A stretch of 64,000 nucleotides of DNA from contig NZ_JAMXBH010000011.1 in NCBI RefSeq assembly GCF_023913735.1, forward strand, positions 62,001 to 126,000, given 5' to 3'. This DNA is from Pseudarthrobacter raffinosi (GTDB taxonomy: Bacteria > Actinomycetota > Actinomycetes > Actinomycetales > Micrococcaceae). The notes beneath the pieces are model-generated. The model was not told the origin of the DNA, did not search any database, and worked only from the letters and a program-made list of their open reading frames with translations. Below are positions 35,707 to 46,923 of the stretch, piece by piece. The position numbers and the translations under genes are program-made. Each line of letters begins with the position of its first letter. The stretch's first letter is position 1.

Positions 35707-35772
35707 CCCAACTAGGTAGCAGTAACTGTCGTTATGAGCGCTCATAACGACAGTTACTGCGACCCAGTTGGG
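35707..35772. repeat. Palindromic intergenic repeat, copy 3 (66 bp)
   Basis: A 66-bp imperfect palindrome from CCCAACTAGGTAGCAG to its mirror ending AGTTGGG, centred on GAGCGCTC, with core CTGTCGTTATGAG/CTCATAACGACAG. It starts 37 bp after the ilvD stop. It has the same length and ends as copy 2. Confidence 0.8.
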
Positions 35773-35787
35773 GAACGTGGCCAACCA

Positions 35788-35846
35788 GTGGACAATGGTG
35801 TCCACACTGTGAGATGCGCACAGTCCTCGTTGACATGTATCTCACA
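35788..35846 (+). promoter_or_regulatory. Inverted repeats upstream of ilvB leader
   Basis: GTGGACA-N4-TGTCCAC (35788-35805) is followed by TGTGAGAT (35808-35815) and its inverse ATCTCACA (35839-35846). TTGACA at 35830-35835 may be a -35 box, but no good -10 follows at 17 bases. These look like regulator sites of the ilvBNC promoter; the half-sites TGAGAT/ATCTCA are turned outward compared with the NdgR-type palindrome, so it is not the same site. Confidence 0.45.
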
Positions 35847-35865
35847 CAGAGGGAAAACTGAACGC

Positions 35866-35937
35866 ATGATCGCATTCGTTACCAGCTGCGCCGCTGCAGA
35901 TGCAGCCGTCGTCCTTACCAAGCGCGTGGCTCACTAG
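35866..35937 (+). CDS. ilvB leader peptide (attenuator)
   Basis: A 23-codon open frame, too short for normal gene calling, between the ilvD repeat and ilvB. It has an ATG, codons for Ile2, Val5, Val15-Val16-Leu17 and Val21, and ends in TAG directly before a rho-independent terminator. Six of 23 residues are branched-chain amino acids, which fits ribosome-stalling control of ilvBNC, as in the ilv leader of Corynebacterium. Two mutually exclusive pairings exist in the RNA: 35875-35885 with 35943-35953 (11 bp) and 35922-35928 with 35958-35964 (7 bp). Confidence 0.75.
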   Translation: MIAFVTSCAAADAAVVLTKRVAH

Positions 35938-35964
35938 CCCGACTGGTAACGAACCGTCACGCGC

Positions 35965-36002
35965 AACCCCTCGAAAAGCCGCCAGGCTGAGGGGTTTTTT
36001 TA
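35965..36002 (+). terminator. ilvBNC attenuator terminator
   Basis: The stem AACCCCTC/GAGGGGTT with an inner AGCC/GGCT pair is followed by a run of T residues to 36002. It lies 27 bp after the leader stop and 45 bp before ilvB. Confidence 0.85.
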
Positions 36003-36047
36003 TTTCCGCATTTCCAAGTACACAGATGATCCACAAGGAAGAGTCCG

Positions 36048-37955
36048 ATGAGCAAAGGATCGCCGATCAGCCCCTCGCTGATGGCTACTAAGTCCGCTGG
36101 AGCCCCCAAGGCTCCGGAACGCGCCGACCGAACGGCTGACCAGGCCGCCGTCGTCGCTGATCTTGCCGCTGTCTCTCCTGTCCTTGGGCCGAACAACGTT
36201 GTACCCCCAACGGTGATGACCGGCTCGCAAGCTATTGTCCGATCGCTCGAAGAACTCGGCGTCGACGATATTTTTGGTTTGCCTGGTGGCGCTATCCTGC
36301 CTACCTATGACCCCTTGATGGCCTCCAGCATGAATCACGTACTGGTCCGTCACGAACAGGGAGCCGGCCACGCCGCGCAAGGCTATGCCATGGTTACCGG
36401 CCGGGTGGGCGTCTGTATCGTCACCTCGGGCCCCGGTGCCACCAACCTCGTTACCCCCATCATGGATGCCCACATGGATTCCGTGCCGCTGGTGGCCATC
36501 ACCGGCCAGGTCTCCAGCGGTGTGATCGGCACCGATGCTTTCCAGGAAGCCGACATTGTTGGCATCACCATGCCGATCACCAAGCATTCGTTCCTGGTGA
36601 CCGACCCCAACGACATCCCGCACGTTATGGCGGAGGCCTTCCACCTGGCCTCGTCCGGACGTCCGGGACCCGTCCTGGTGGACATCGCCAAAGACGCCCA
36701 GCAGGGTCAGATGACCTTCTCCTGGCCGCCGAAGATCGACCTCCCCGGCTACCGCCCGGTGACGCGCGGCCATAACAAGCAGGTCCGCGAAGCTGCCAAG
36801 CTGATCGCCTCGGCCACCAAACCCGTGCTCTACGTGGGCGGCGGTGTGGTGAAGGCACACGCTGCCGCGGAACTCCGCGAACTGGCGGAACTCACGGGTG
36901 CGCCCGTTGTCACTACCCTGATGGCACGCGGTGTGTTCCCCGATTCGCACCCGCAGCACGTGGGCATGCCGGGCATGCATGGCACGGTTTCCGCGGTCAC
37001 GGCGCTGCAGCAGTCCGATCTGCTCATCACGCTCGGCGCCCGCTTCGATGACCGGGTGACGGGCATCCTGAAGTCCTTCGCCCCGAACGCCAAGGTGATC
37101 CACGCGGATATTGATCCCGCCGAGATCTCCAAGAACCGTACCGCCGACGTGCCGATCGTGGGATCCGTCAAGGAAATCATCCCCGAGCTCACCGAGGCTG
37201 TCCGCTCCCAGTTCGAATCCGCCGGCACGCCGGACCTCACCACCTGGTGGGCGTTCCTTAACAACCTTAAGGAAACCTACCCGCTGGGCTGGACCGAGCC
37301 GGAGGACGGGCTCAGCGCCCCGCAGCGCGTCATCGAACGCATCGGCGCGCTGACTGGCCCCGAAGGCATCTACGTTGCCGGCGTTGGCCAGCACCAGATG
37401 TGGGCGGCACAGTTCATCAAGTACGAGCGCCCGCACGCCTGGCTGAACTCAGGCGGCGCCGGCACCATGGGCTATGCAGTACCGGCTGCCATGGGCGCCA
37501 AAGTGGGGGAGCCGGACCGTGTGGTCTGGGCCATCGACGGCGACGGCTGCTTCCAGATGACCAACCAGGAACTGGCCACCTGCGCCATCAACAAGATCCC
37601 CATCAAGGTTGCCATCATCAACAACTCCTCGCTGGGCATGGTCCGCCAGTGGCAGACCCTGTTCTACGAGGGGCGCTACTCCAACACGGACCTCAACACC
37701 GGCCACGAATCCGTCCGCATCCCTGACTTCGTCAAGTTGGGGGAGGCCTACGGCTGTGCCTCCTTCCGCTGCGAACGGGACGAGGATATTGATGCCACCA
37801 TACAGAAGGCCCTCGAAATCAATGACCGCCCCGTGGTGATCGACTTCGTGGTGAGCCCCGACTCCATGGTGTGGCCGATGGTGCCCGCCGGCGTGAGCAA
37901 CGACCAGATCCAGGTTGCCCGCAACATGACCCCGGAATGGGAAGAGGAGGACTGA
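36048..37955 (+). CDS. ilvB: Acetolactate synthase large subunit
   Basis: A 635-residue TPP enzyme, the first step of valine/leucine and second of isoleucine synthesis. [12 protein letters not shown] has the catalytic Glu, [12 protein letters not shown]...NN is the TPP/Mg2+ motif, and [11 protein letters not shown] lies in the FAD-binding middle domain. The N-terminal 60 residues are Ala/Pro-rich and longer than in E. coli. ATG 36048 has GGAAGAG upstream. It is preceded by the attenuator and followed, with only two bases between, by ilvN. Confidence 0.96.
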   Translation: MSKGSPISPSLMATKSAGAPKAPERADRTADQAAVVADLAAVSPVLGPNNVVPPTVMTGSQAIVRSLEELGVDDIFGLPGGAILPTYDPLMASSMNHVLVRHEQGAGHAAQGYAMVTGRVGVCIVTSGPGATNLVTPIMDAHMDSVPLVAITGQVSSGVIGTDAFQEADIVGITMPITKHSFLVTDPNDIPHVMAEAFHLASSGRPGPVLVDIAKDAQQGQMTFSWPPKIDLPGYRPVTRGHNKQVREAAKLIASATKPVLYVGGGVVKAHAAAELRELAELTGAPVVTTLMARGVFPDSHPQHVGMPGMHGTVSAVTALQQSDLLITLGARFDDRVTGILKSFAPNAKVIHADIDPAEISKNRTADVPIVGSVKEIIPELTEAVRSQFESAGTPDLTTWWAFLNNLKETYPLGWTEPEDGLSAPQRVIERIGALTGPEGIYVAGVGQHQMWAAQFIKYERPHAWLNSGGAGTMGYAVPAAMGAKVGEPDRVVWAIDGDGCFQMTNQELATCAINKIPIKVAIINNSSLGMVRQWQTLFYEGRYSNTDLNTGHESVRIPDFVKLGEAYGCASFRCERDEDIDATIQKALEINDRPVVIDFVVSPDSMVWPMVPAGVSNDQIQVARNMTPEWEEED

Positions 37956-37957
37956 AC

Positions 37958-38470
37958 ATGACCCGCCACACACTGTCCGTTCTGGTTGAAGACAAGCCCG
38001 GTGTACTGACCCGAGTCGCGAGCCTGTTTGCCCGACGCGCCTTTAACATCAACTCCCTGGCCGTGGGCCCGACGGAAGTTCCGGGCATGTCCCGGATGAC
38101 CGTCGTCGTCGACGCCGACGGTGACCTGATTGAACAGGTCACCAAGCAGCTCAATAAGCTGGTCAACGTGATCAAGATTGTTGAGCTCACCTCCGAATCT
38201 TCCGTGCAGCGAGACCACATCCTGGTCAAGGTACGTGCGGATGCCGCAACTCGTCTGCAGGTGACCCAGGCTGCAGACCTGTTCCGTGCTTCAGTGGTTG
38301 ACGTCTCCACAGACTCCGTGGTCATTGAAGCAACAGGCCACCCCGAAAAGCTCACGGCGCTGCTCTCAGTGCTTGAGCCCTTCGGCATCCGCGAAATTGT
38401 GCAGTCCGGCACCCTGGCCGTTGGACGGGGATCCCGCTCCATGAGTGACAGGGCTTTGCGCAGCGCTTAG
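37958..38470 (+). CDS. ilvN: Acetolactate synthase small subunit
   Basis: A 170-residue regulatory subunit with an N-terminal ACT domain (TLSVLVEDKPGVLTRVASLFARRAFNINSLAVG) that gives valine feedback inhibition, and a C-terminal domain ending near RGSRSM. The start is ATG 37958, two bases after the ilvB stop, with GAGGAGGA upstream. An earlier in-frame open stretch lies inside ilvB and is not part of the protein. Confidence 0.95.
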   Translation: MTRHTLSVLVEDKPGVLTRVASLFARRAFNINSLAVGPTEVPGMSRMTVVVDADGDLIEQVTKQLNKLVNVIKIVELTSESSVQRDHILVKVRADAATRLQVTQAADLFRASVVDVSTDSVVIEATGHPEKLTALLSVLEPFGIREIVQSGTLAVGRGSRSMSDRALRSA

Positions 38471-39595
<1,125 letters not shown>

Positions 39596-39631
39596 GTCTG
39601 CTGTGCCGGTGCCCCTCGGGTGCCATTATGA

Positions 39632-39667
39632 GGCCGGGTTCACTTAACAATGTGAGCCCGGCCTTTC
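39632..39667 (+). terminator. ilvBNC terminator
   Basis: GGCCGGGTTCAC and GTGAGCCCGGCC form a 12-bp stem with one G-T pair and an 8-nt loop, followed by TTTCC, 36 bp past the ilvC stop. Confidence 0.85.
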
Positions 39668-39718
39668 CGTCCGCCTAGACTTGTTCCATCCCAAGGACTG
39701 CAACGCAGAGGATCACTC

Positions 39719-41308
39719 GTGTCAAAACCCGTAGTACTGCTCGCCGAAGAACTTTCGCCCGCCACGATCGAGGCCCTCGGCCCGGACTTCGAGATCCGCC
39801 AGACTGACGGCTCCGACCGGTCCCAGCTGCTCGCCGCCATCGCGGACGTGGACGCCATCCTGGTCCGCTCCGCCACCCACCTGGACGCCGAAGCCATTGC
39901 CGCCGCGAAGAACCTCAAGGTCATCGCCCGCGCCGGCGTTGGCCTGGACAACGTTGACATTAAAGCCGCCACACAGGCCGGCGTGATGGTGGTCAACGCC
40001 CCGACGTCGAACATCATTTCTGCAGCGGAGCTGACGGTGGGCCACATCCTGAGCCTCGCACGCCACATCCCGCAGGCCAGCTCCGCGCTGAAAAACGGCG
40101 AATGGAAGCGCTCCAAGTACACCGGCATCGAACTATTCGAGAAGAAGATCGGCATCATCGGCCTGGGCCGCATCGGCGCCCTCGTTGCTGCCCGCCTCCA
40201 GGGCTTCGACACCGAAATCCTCGCCTACGATCCGTACATCACCTCGGCCCGCGCCGCGCAGCTCGGCGTCAAGCTCGTCACCCTCGATGAACTGCTGAGC
40301 CAGTCGGACTTCGTTACCATCCACATGCCCAAGACGCCGGAAACCGTCGGCATGCTCGGCGCCGACGCGTTCACCAAGATGAAGTCCACCGCCTACGTGG
40401 TCAACGTGGCCCGTGGCGGCCTCGTGGACGAAGAGGCGCTCTACGCAGCCCTGCAGGACCGCCAGATCGCCGGCGCAGCCGTGGACGTCTTCGTCAAGGA
40501 ACCCAGCACGGACCTGCCGTTCTTCGCCCTGGACAACGTGGTGGTCACCCCGCACCTGGGTGCATCCACCGATGAAGCCCAGGAGAAGGCAGGTGTCTCC
40601 GTTGCCAAGTCCGTACGTTTGGCGCTGGCCGGCGAGCTCGTACCGGATGCCGTGAACGTGGCCGGCGGCGTGATCGCCCCCGACGTCCGCCCGGGCATCC
40701 CGCTGATCGAAAAGCTGGGCCGGATCTTCACCGCGCTGACCCACGCCTCCCTGACCCAGATCGACGTCGAGGTGGCCGGCGAGATCGCGGCGCTGGACGT
40801 CAAGGTCCTGGAACTGGCCGCGCTCAAGGGCATCTTCGCCGATGTGGTGACCGAACAGGTCTCCTACGTCAACGCCCCGGTTATCGCCGAACAGCGCGGC
40901 ATTAACGTCCGCCTCATCACGACGGCGGAAGCGGAGGACTACCGCAACGTCCTCACCATCCGGGGTGCTTTGAGCGACGGCAGCCAGATCTCCGTGGCAG
41001 GTACGCTCACGGGTCCGAAGCAGATCCAGAAGCTCGTCGGCGTCAACGGCTACGACGTTGAGATCCCCATCAGCGAGCACCTCGTGGTGGTGGCCTACGC
41101 CGACCGGCCTGGTGTGATCGGAACCATCGGACACATCCTGGGCATGAACAACATCAACATTGCCGGCATGCAGGTGGCACGGCAGGCGGAAGGCGGCCAG
41201 GTTCTGGCACTGCTGACCATCGACAGTTCCGTTCCGCAGCAGGTGCTTGACGCCATCAAGGCAGGCATCGGCGCCGAAATGGTCCGCGAAGTGGACCTCG
41301 AGGACTAA
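39719..41308 (+). CDS. serA: D-3-phosphoglycerate dehydrogenase
   Basis: A 529-residue type I enzyme, the first step of serine synthesis. Domains in order: substrate-binding part, NAD-binding part (IGIIGLGRIGALVA), second substrate-binding segment with the catalytic His region (VVVTPHLGAST), the ASB allosteric domain and a C-terminal ACT domain (VAYADRPGVIGTIGHILG). The start is GTG 39719 with AGAGGAT upstream. A strong two-stem terminator follows. The gene is separate from ilvC. Confidence 0.96.
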   Translation: MSKPVVLLAEELSPATIEALGPDFEIRQTDGSDRSQLLAAIADVDAILVRSATHLDAEAIAAAKNLKVIARAGVGLDNVDIKAATQAGVMVVNAPTSNIISAAELTVGHILSLARHIPQASSALKNGEWKRSKYTGIELFEKKIGIIGLGRIGALVAARLQGFDTEILAYDPYITSARAAQLGVKLVTLDELLSQSDFVTIHMPKTPETVGMLGADAFTKMKSTAYVVNVARGGLVDEEALYAALQDRQIAGAAVDVFVKEPSTDLPFFALDNVVVTPHLGASTDEAQEKAGVSVAKSVRLALAGELVPDAVNVAGGVIAPDVRPGIPLIEKLGRIFTALTHASLTQIDVEVAGEIAALDVKVLELAALKGIFADVVTEQVSYVNAPVIAEQRGINVRLITTAEAEDYRNVLTIRGALSDGSQISVAGTLTGPKQIQKLVGVNGYDVEIPISEHLVVVAYADRPGVIGTIGHILGMNNINIAGMQVARQAEGGQVLALLTIDSSVPQQVLDAIKAGIGAEMVREVDLED

Positions 41309-41362
41309 GAACCGCACCGCCATCAACTACGCGTGACCGAACCTTAACGTCGGCCACGTATG

Positions 41363-41432
41363 ATTGGCCGGTCTGCTTACAATGGCTGGGTCCTGTTTCA
41401 GGACCACGCCGGCAGACCGGCCAATACTTTTT
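41363..41432 (+). terminator. Two-stem terminator after serA
   Basis: The outer stem ATTGGCCGGTCTGC/GCAGACCGGCCAAT (14 bp) encloses an inner hairpin GGTCCTG-TTT-CAGGACC at 41389-41405. TACTTTTT follows the outer stem. The inner hairpin could also fold alone. Confidence 0.85.
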
Positions 41433-41512
41433 GCACACCAGGCAGGAAATCCTATATATCCGCCGCCTGCGGATCCCGGTGTGCGCACGCAATCCAGGTT
41501 TCAGGGAGCCCA

Positions 41513-44308
41513 ATGAACGCCGTCCAGAGGTTCATCAGAAGCAAAGTGCTGCTGCTGACCGCGGCCATCTTGATCGCAGCCATGTGCTTGTCGGTCCTCG
41601 TCCAAGGCCAGTCGCAGGCCGCACTCAATCGAACGGTGGATGAGAACTCGCGGGGTCTCTACGACGTCCTGGTCCAGGCCAAGGCAGGCTCCGGGGCGCT
41701 GATGCAGCCGGAGATCGCCAACGGTGGCGGCGGCATCGGCTTTGACCAGCTCGAGAACATCCGGAAGCTTTCCGGAACGTCCGTGGCGGCACCCATCAGC
41801 CTGGTGTCCCGCGTGACGCAGAACCTGGAAGCGCCACGGCTCGACGCCATGGATTACCTTGGCTACAACTCCGGGCTGGCAGGCACAGCGACGACGGACC
41901 AGGCCGCCGGCGCCACAGATCCCAGCAAATGGCCCGCTGCTGAGTCCGTGCTCGGCGATACCCCCAAGAACTACCGCCTGACCGCCAGCGCCGTCAGCTC
42001 CGACGGTGTCTCCGAGCAGACCCTGTTCAAGTCCACCGCCGAGGGCAGCCTGGGCAAGGCCAAACTCGTCGAGGAGAAGGCTGCCGGGGGCACCAGCATC
42101 CGGATCGCACCACCCGCAGGCGAGACAGGCATCAAATTCCCCGCTCCAGCCGGCGGCTCCGAACATAACCTGTTCAACCTTTCGGTGTCACTGCCCCTGT
42201 CTCCCGAAGTGACCGAGTCCGTGGTCGCCGTCGACCCCGTCTCCGAGCGGGCACTGCTCGGCTCGGCGGGCGACTTCCTCGCCCCGCTGGAGAAGGCCCC
42301 GCCCGCTGACGCGCGGAACGCCGGAGCAATCGGCCGGCACTTCGAAAGCCTCTTCACCAACGGCATCAGCCTGGAAGAGCTCAACGAGGGCCCTGACTTC
42401 CTCGGTGTCAAGCTCAAGTACTGGGCACCGCTGATGACGCAGTACCAGCAGGCGAAGCGCAGCGGACAGCTGACCGCGGACTCGCAGGCCATTCCCCTGG
42501 TTGTCCGTTCCGGCACGTCACTGGACCTTAAGTACAACGTAAAGATCGAGGAGATCGACGCCGCGGGCAAGGTTGTCAAGGAAGTCGGCACCGCCACGCG
42601 TTCCCTCGGCAAGGACTACCTGCCGTTTGTGTCCAAGGACCCGTTCGCGCTGTCCTGGCCCGGCTCCACCGACCACTCCGGTCTCCTCGGCAGCGCCGGC
42701 AACTTCAACCAGGGCCTCTACACCCCGGCCAAGTGGAGCACCGACTTCGCTGCCGCGCCGAAGTACACGGACGGCGACGCCGCGGCCAATGGTGCGGTCC
42801 AGAAGACCGCCGTTCCCAGCGACTGGGTCACTGTAAACCGCCTGCCGGAGAAGGGTGCCAACGGCGCCCCGGTGGACCAGACCCAGCGTGAGCCCGTGGA
42901 TGAACGTTCCTACCGGGAAGACCTGGCAACAGGGGAAAAGCTCGCGGCTCCGCTGGCCATGGTCTATGGGACCTTCGACCCCGCGGCTGTTGAGAAAGCT
43001 GCCGGCGACGTCAACCGCCTTCCGCTGGGTGGCTACGACCCCACTCCGTTTACCCTCACCAAGGACGCGGAAGGCAAGACGGTCACCGGTACCGAACTCA
43101 AGCCTTCACTCAGTGCCACCGGACTGGCGAGCCAGTCGGCCGGTGCCATCACCGACTTCTACGGCCTGGCCGCAGCGCGCGGCTACAAGGACAACGCCGC
43201 CGTGATCGATGCCGTACGTGTCCGGGCCAAGGCTCCTGGCAGCTGGAAGGAAGCCCAGCCCGACGTCGAAAAGCTCGCCAGCGAGATCCGCGAAATGGGT
43301 CTTGAGGCTACTGTTGTGGCCGGTTCCGCCCGAGAGGACGCCAGCATTTTTGTCCCCGGATACTCCAAGGACGACGCCGGCAAGGAGTCAGCGCTGGGCA
43401 CTGTCCAGCAGTCCTGGGTCCGGCAGAATGCAGCGGACGCAGTCTCCGGCTCCCTCACCGGGACCAACGTGACACTGCTTTTCCTGACCCTGTGCGGAGC
43501 CGCGCTGTTGACCGGCGCCTCCACCGTCAGCTACATCCGCAAACGCAAACGTGAAGCCGGGACCCTCCGCGCCATGGGCTGGACCCAAGTGCGCATCAGG
43601 AACTGGGTGCTTGAGGAATTCGGTGTCGGCGCTGCGCTGCTCGCGGTAGCCGGGATCGTCTTGAGCCTGGTGAGCTGGAGCGTGACCACAGCCATCGTCT
43701 CAGCCTCCGTCCTGGTCCTGTATGCGGCAGCGGCCTTCTTCGCCGCCCAACAGCTGCGCCACCGTGATGAGGTGGACCAGGAACCGCAGCACGACGAGCG
43801 GCTGATCCCGGTGGACTCCCCGCTGACCTTTGCCAACCGGCAGCTCAGCACGAACAAGTTCAACACCCTGTCCCTGGCCGTCGCAGTCGGCGTCTTCGGA
43901 GCCGCGGTGGGCGGGCTGGTTGCCTTGCTCATCGACATCCCCCGTGCTGCCGGAGCGAGCGCCCTCAGCGGCCTGGCCGCAGCAAGCGTGGCGATGCCCA
44001 GCATGCTCCTTGCCCTCGCCGGCGTCGCAGTGGGGCTGGTCCTGACCCTGGTCACCGGCCGGTTTGAGCTGAACGCCAAACGCCAGTACCTGGGCATCCT
44101 TGAGGCCATGGGCTGGAACCCGGACATGCTCCGCCAGGTCCGTCTTTTCGAAAACGCGCTGGTGGGCACGGTGGCCCTGCCGCTGGGCGTCCTGGGCGCG
44201 CTGGGCATCGGGCTCCTCCTTGCCCCGTATGCCGCGCTATGGGCCGGCGTCGCCGGCCTCGTGGCTGTACTTTGCTGGATACCGATTGCAACGAAAGTGG
44301 TCCAATGA
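41513..44308 (+). CDS. ABC transporter permease with FtsX domains
   Basis: A 931-residue permease of the MacB/FtsX/LolE type: an N-terminal helix (about 11-30), a very large extracellular domain (about 31-645), then FtsX-type helices starting near residue 650 (TLLFLTLCGAALLTGASTVSYI), a middle stretch and two further helix groups ending at VVQ. The YIRKRKREAGTLRAMGWT motif after the helix is the FtsX coupling region. ATG 41513 has GGGAG five bases upstream. ATGA overlap with the ATPase gene shows they form one exporter. The substrate is unknown; lipids, peptides or drugs are usual for the family. Confidence 0.9.
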   Translation: MNAVQRFIRSKVLLLTAAILIAAMCLSVLVQGQSQAALNRTVDENSRGLYDVLVQAKAGSGALMQPEIANGGGGIGFDQLENIRKLSGTSVAAPISLVSRVTQNLEAPRLDAMDYLGYNSGLAGTATTDQAAGATDPSKWPAAESVLGDTPKNYRLTASAVSSDGVSEQTLFKSTAEGSLGKAKLVEEKAAGGTSIRIAPPAGETGIKFPAPAGGSEHNLFNLSVSLPLSPEVTESVVAVDPVSERALLGSAGDFLAPLEKAPPADARNAGAIGRHFESLFTNGISLEELNEGPDFLGVKLKYWAPLMTQYQQAKRSGQLTADSQAIPLVVRSGTSLDLKYNVKIEEIDAAGKVVKEVGTATRSLGKDYLPFVSKDPFALSWPGSTDHSGLLGSAGNFNQGLYTPAKWSTDFAAAPKYTDGDAAANGAVQKTAVPSDWVTVNRLPEKGANGAPVDQTQREPVDERSYREDLATGEKLAAPLAMVYGTFDPAAVEKAAGDVNRLPLGGYDPTPFTLTKDAEGKTVTGTELKPSLSATGLASQSAGAITDFYGLAAARGYKDNAAVIDAVRVRAKAPGSWKEAQPDVEKLASEIREMGLEATVVAGSAREDASIFVPGYSKDDAGKESALGTVQQSWVRQNAADAVSGSLTGTNVTLLFLTLCGAALLTGASTVSYIRKRKREAGTLRAMGWTQVRIRNWVLEEFGVGAALLAVAGIVLSLVSWSVTTAIVSASVLVLYAAAAFFAAQQLRHRDEVDQEPQHDERLIPVDSPLTFANRQLSTNKFNTLSLAVAVGVFGAAVGGLVALLIDIPRAAGASALSGLAAASVAMPSMLLALAGVAVGLVLTLVTGRFELNAKRQYLGILEAMGWNPDMLRQVRLFENALVGTVALPLGVLGALGIGLLLAPYAALWAGVAGLVAVLCWIPIATKVVQ

Positions 44309-45060
44309 CAAACGAGACGAACGTTTACCGGAGCCGGAGGTCCGGCTCGGCTGAGTCGCCCCTGCAGACCCGTGCCAACACCATCGTCAAGGCCGCGGAC
44401 CACGGGACCCCGCTGGAACTGAGCGACATCACCATCCGCTATGGCGGCGGTAAAAGCGGTGCCGAAGCCGTCAGTGTTGTGGAGAACTTCGACCTCACGC
44501 TGCACGCCGGCGAGATGCACTGCGTGGCCGGCCGAAGCGGATCCGGCAAGACCAGCATCCTGACAGTGGGTGCGGGACTGACCCTGCCGACGTCGGGCCG
44601 TGTCTTCTGGGAAGGTGATTCCCTCGAAAGCATGGGCGACGACGAAATCGCCGACCGACGTCGGGCCCTGATCGGTTACGTTGACCAGGGCGGCGCCCTG
44701 ATCGACGGCATGAGCGCCCTCGAGAACGTCCTCCTGCCGGCCGTGCCCGACGGCGAGGTGGACCAGCGCCGCGACATGGCCAAGGACCTCCTGGACCTGG
44801 TGGGCCTGGGCCGCCGGATGCGGCACCGTCCGGCCCAGCTGTCCGGTGGTGAACGCCAGCGTGTGGCGATCGCCCGCGCCCTGATCCTGGGTACGCGCGT
44901 GCTGGTGGTTGATGAGCCCACGGCCAGCCTGGACCGAGCCTCAGCCAACCGCATCATCAGCATCCTCAAGGACACCACCTCGGACGGCATCGCAGTACTG
45001 GTCGCTTCACACGACCACGAACTGGTCCGCCTGAGCGATACGCTGACTGAACTGATCTAG
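44305..45060 (+). CDS. ABC transporter ATP-binding protein
   Basis: A 251-residue ATPase: Walker A GRSGSGKTS at 76-84, signature QLSGGERQR, Walker B LVVDEPTAS and switch His (ASHDHELV). It has a 40-residue Arg/Ser-rich N-terminal extension before the nucleotide-binding domain. ATG 44305 overlaps the permease stop. The LolD/MacB class agrees with the FtsX-type partner. Confidence 0.94.
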   Translation: MTNETNVYRSRRSGSAESPLQTRANTIVKAADHGTPLELSDITIRYGGGKSGAEAVSVVENFDLTLHAGEMHCVAGRSGSGKTSILTVGAGLTLPTSGRVFWEGDSLESMGDDEIADRRRALIGYVDQGGALIDGMSALENVLLPAVPDGEVDQRRDMAKDLLDLVGLGRRMRHRPAQLSGGERQRVAIARALILGTRVLVVDEPTASLDRASANRIISILKDTTSDGIAVLVASHDHELVRLSDTLTELI

Positions 45061-45094
45061 CCCTGCCCCTCCGCACCAAAGGTAACGTCCGCAC

Positions 45095-46654
45095 GTGAGC
45101 GCAACAGCCAAAACCCCGTTCTACATCACCACGGCCATCACCTACCCGAACGGTGTTCCGCACATCGGACATGCCTACGAGTACATCGCCACCGACGCCA
45201 TGGCGCGCTTCAAACGGCTTGACGGCTTTGACGTGATGTTCCTGACGGGCACGGATGAGCACGGCATGAAGATTGCGCAGGCGGCCGAGAAGGAAGGCGT
45301 CACGCCCAAGGAGCTGGTGGACCGCAACGCGGAAGTCTACAAGTCTGCCCACGCCGCGCTGGGGATTACCTACGACCGCTTCATCCGGACCACGGACGCT
45401 GACCACTACGCCGCGTCGCAGGCCATCTGGAAGAAGATGGAAGCCAACGGCGATATCTACCTGTCCAAGTACGAGGGCTGGTATTCCGTCCGGGACGAGG
45501 CCTTCTACGTGGAGGACGACACCCTGGTCAAGGACGACGGCGTGCGGTACTCCAAGGAGACGGACACCGAGGTGACGTGGACGGCTGAGGAGAGCTACTT
45601 CTTCCGGCTGTCCTCCTACGAGGACCGCCTGCTGGCGCTGTACGAGGCCCAGCCGGAGTTCGGGGCACCGCAGTCCCGCTTCAACGAGGTCATCAGCTTC
45701 GTCAAGCGCGGCCTCGAAGACCTGTCGATCAGCCGCACCACGTTCGACTGGGGTGTCCCCGTCCCCGGCAACGACAAGCACGTCATGTACGTCTGGGTGG
45801 ACGCGCTCACCAACTACCTGACCGGCGTCGGCTACCCGGACGTCGACTCGGAATCCTTCAAGAAGTTCTGGCCCGCCGATGTGCACGTGATCGGCAAGGA
45901 CATCTCACGGTTCCACGCCATCTACTGGCCGGCGTTCCTGATGAGTGCCGGCATTGAGCTGCCCAAGCGCGTCATGATCCACGGCTTCCTGCACAACAAC
46001 GGTGTGAAGATGTCCAAGTCGCTCGGCAACGTGGTGGCACCGGCAGACTTCGTGGCGCAGTACGGGCTGGACCAGGTACGGTTCTTCTTCCTCCGAGAGG
46101 TCCCGTTCGGCGCCGACGGCAGCTACAACCATGAGGCCATCGTGGGCCGCATGAACTCGGACCTGGCCAACAACTTCGGCAACCTGGCGCAGCGTTCGCT
46201 GTCCATGGTGGCCAAGAACTGCGAGGGCCGGGTCCCGGTTCCGGGTGCCTTCACGGCTGAAGACACCGCGATCCTGGCACAGGCCAACGGACTCCTGGAG
46301 ACTGCCCGGACCGCCTTCGAAAAGCAGGAATTCAGCCGCGCACTCGAGGCCATCTGGGGCGTCCTGGGTGACACCAACGCCTACTTTGCAGAGCAGGCTC
46401 CCTGGGTACTGCGGAAGACCGACGTCGAACGCATGAACACCGTGCTGTACGTGACGCTGGAAGTGCTGCGCATCGTGGCTATCCTGGCCCAGCCAGTGAT
46501 GCCCACCGCCACGGCCGCGCTGTTGGACACCTTGGGACAGCCCGACGGCGGATCCCGCCAGTATTCCGCGCTCACCACACCTATTGTCGCCGGAACTCCG
46601 CTGCCGGCTCCGGCGCCCGTCTTCCCCAAGTATGAGGAACCGGCCGAAGCCTAG
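45095..46654 (+). CDS. metG: Methionyl-tRNA synthetase
   Basis: A 519-residue class I synthetase. The HIGH motif is in [20 protein letters not shown] in [12 protein letters not shown]. The DEHG motif ([14 protein letters not shown]) is present. There is no C-terminal tRNA-binding OB domain, which is usual in this group. The start is GTG 45095, with an AAAGG stretch somewhat far upstream. It is 34 bp from the ABC genes and could be read through with them. Confidence 0.96.
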   Translation: MSATAKTPFYITTAITYPNGVPHIGHAYEYIATDAMARFKRLDGFDVMFLTGTDEHGMKIAQAAEKEGVTPKELVDRNAEVYKSAHAALGITYDRFIRTTDADHYAASQAIWKKMEANGDIYLSKYEGWYSVRDEAFYVEDDTLVKDDGVRYSKETDTEVTWTAEESYFFRLSSYEDRLLALYEAQPEFGAPQSRFNEVISFVKRGLEDLSISRTTFDWGVPVPGNDKHVMYVWVDALTNYLTGVGYPDVDSESFKKFWPADVHVIGKDISRFHAIYWPAFLMSAGIELPKRVMIHGFLHNNGVKMSKSLGNVVAPADFVAQYGLDQVRFFFLREVPFGADGSYNHEAIVGRMNSDLANNFGNLAQRSLSMVAKNCEGRVPVPGAFTAEDTAILAQANGLLETARTAFEKQEFSRALEAIWGVLGDTNAYFAEQAPWVLRKTDVERMNTVLYVTLEVLRIVAILAQPVMPTATAALLDTLGQPDGGSRQYSALTTPIVAGTPLPAPAPVFPKYEEPAEA

Positions 46655-46923
46655 GTATGTCGCTGCTGGCTACTTGCTGGTACGCGGACTGAGTACGGTT
46701 CCGGGGCCGGTCAGTAGGGCCCGCCTTGTAAGGCGCGTACTGAGTACTGGAGACATCCTGGTGTCCGTCTGTCTAGCCTTATCTGGTTAGCAAACTGATG
46801 ATTCGCATCTGGGAGAACCGTCGCCCCGATGCTGTCCGTTTGCCTTTAGCCCTCCGTGTCGGGGATGGCGCCGTTCTTCCACCTGTCTGATCAGTTTGGA
46901 CCAGACAATGGATGGAGACGGAA

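Noticed and set aside
33841..35805. A 654-codon open frame antisense to ilvD
   Set aside because: It mirrors the conserved ilvD gene and has no start signal or motifs; long antisense frames are normal here.
41360..41512. Upstream extension of the FtsX-type permease
   Set aside because: It covers the serA terminator hairpins; ATG 41513 has a proper ribosome site directly before a membrane helix.
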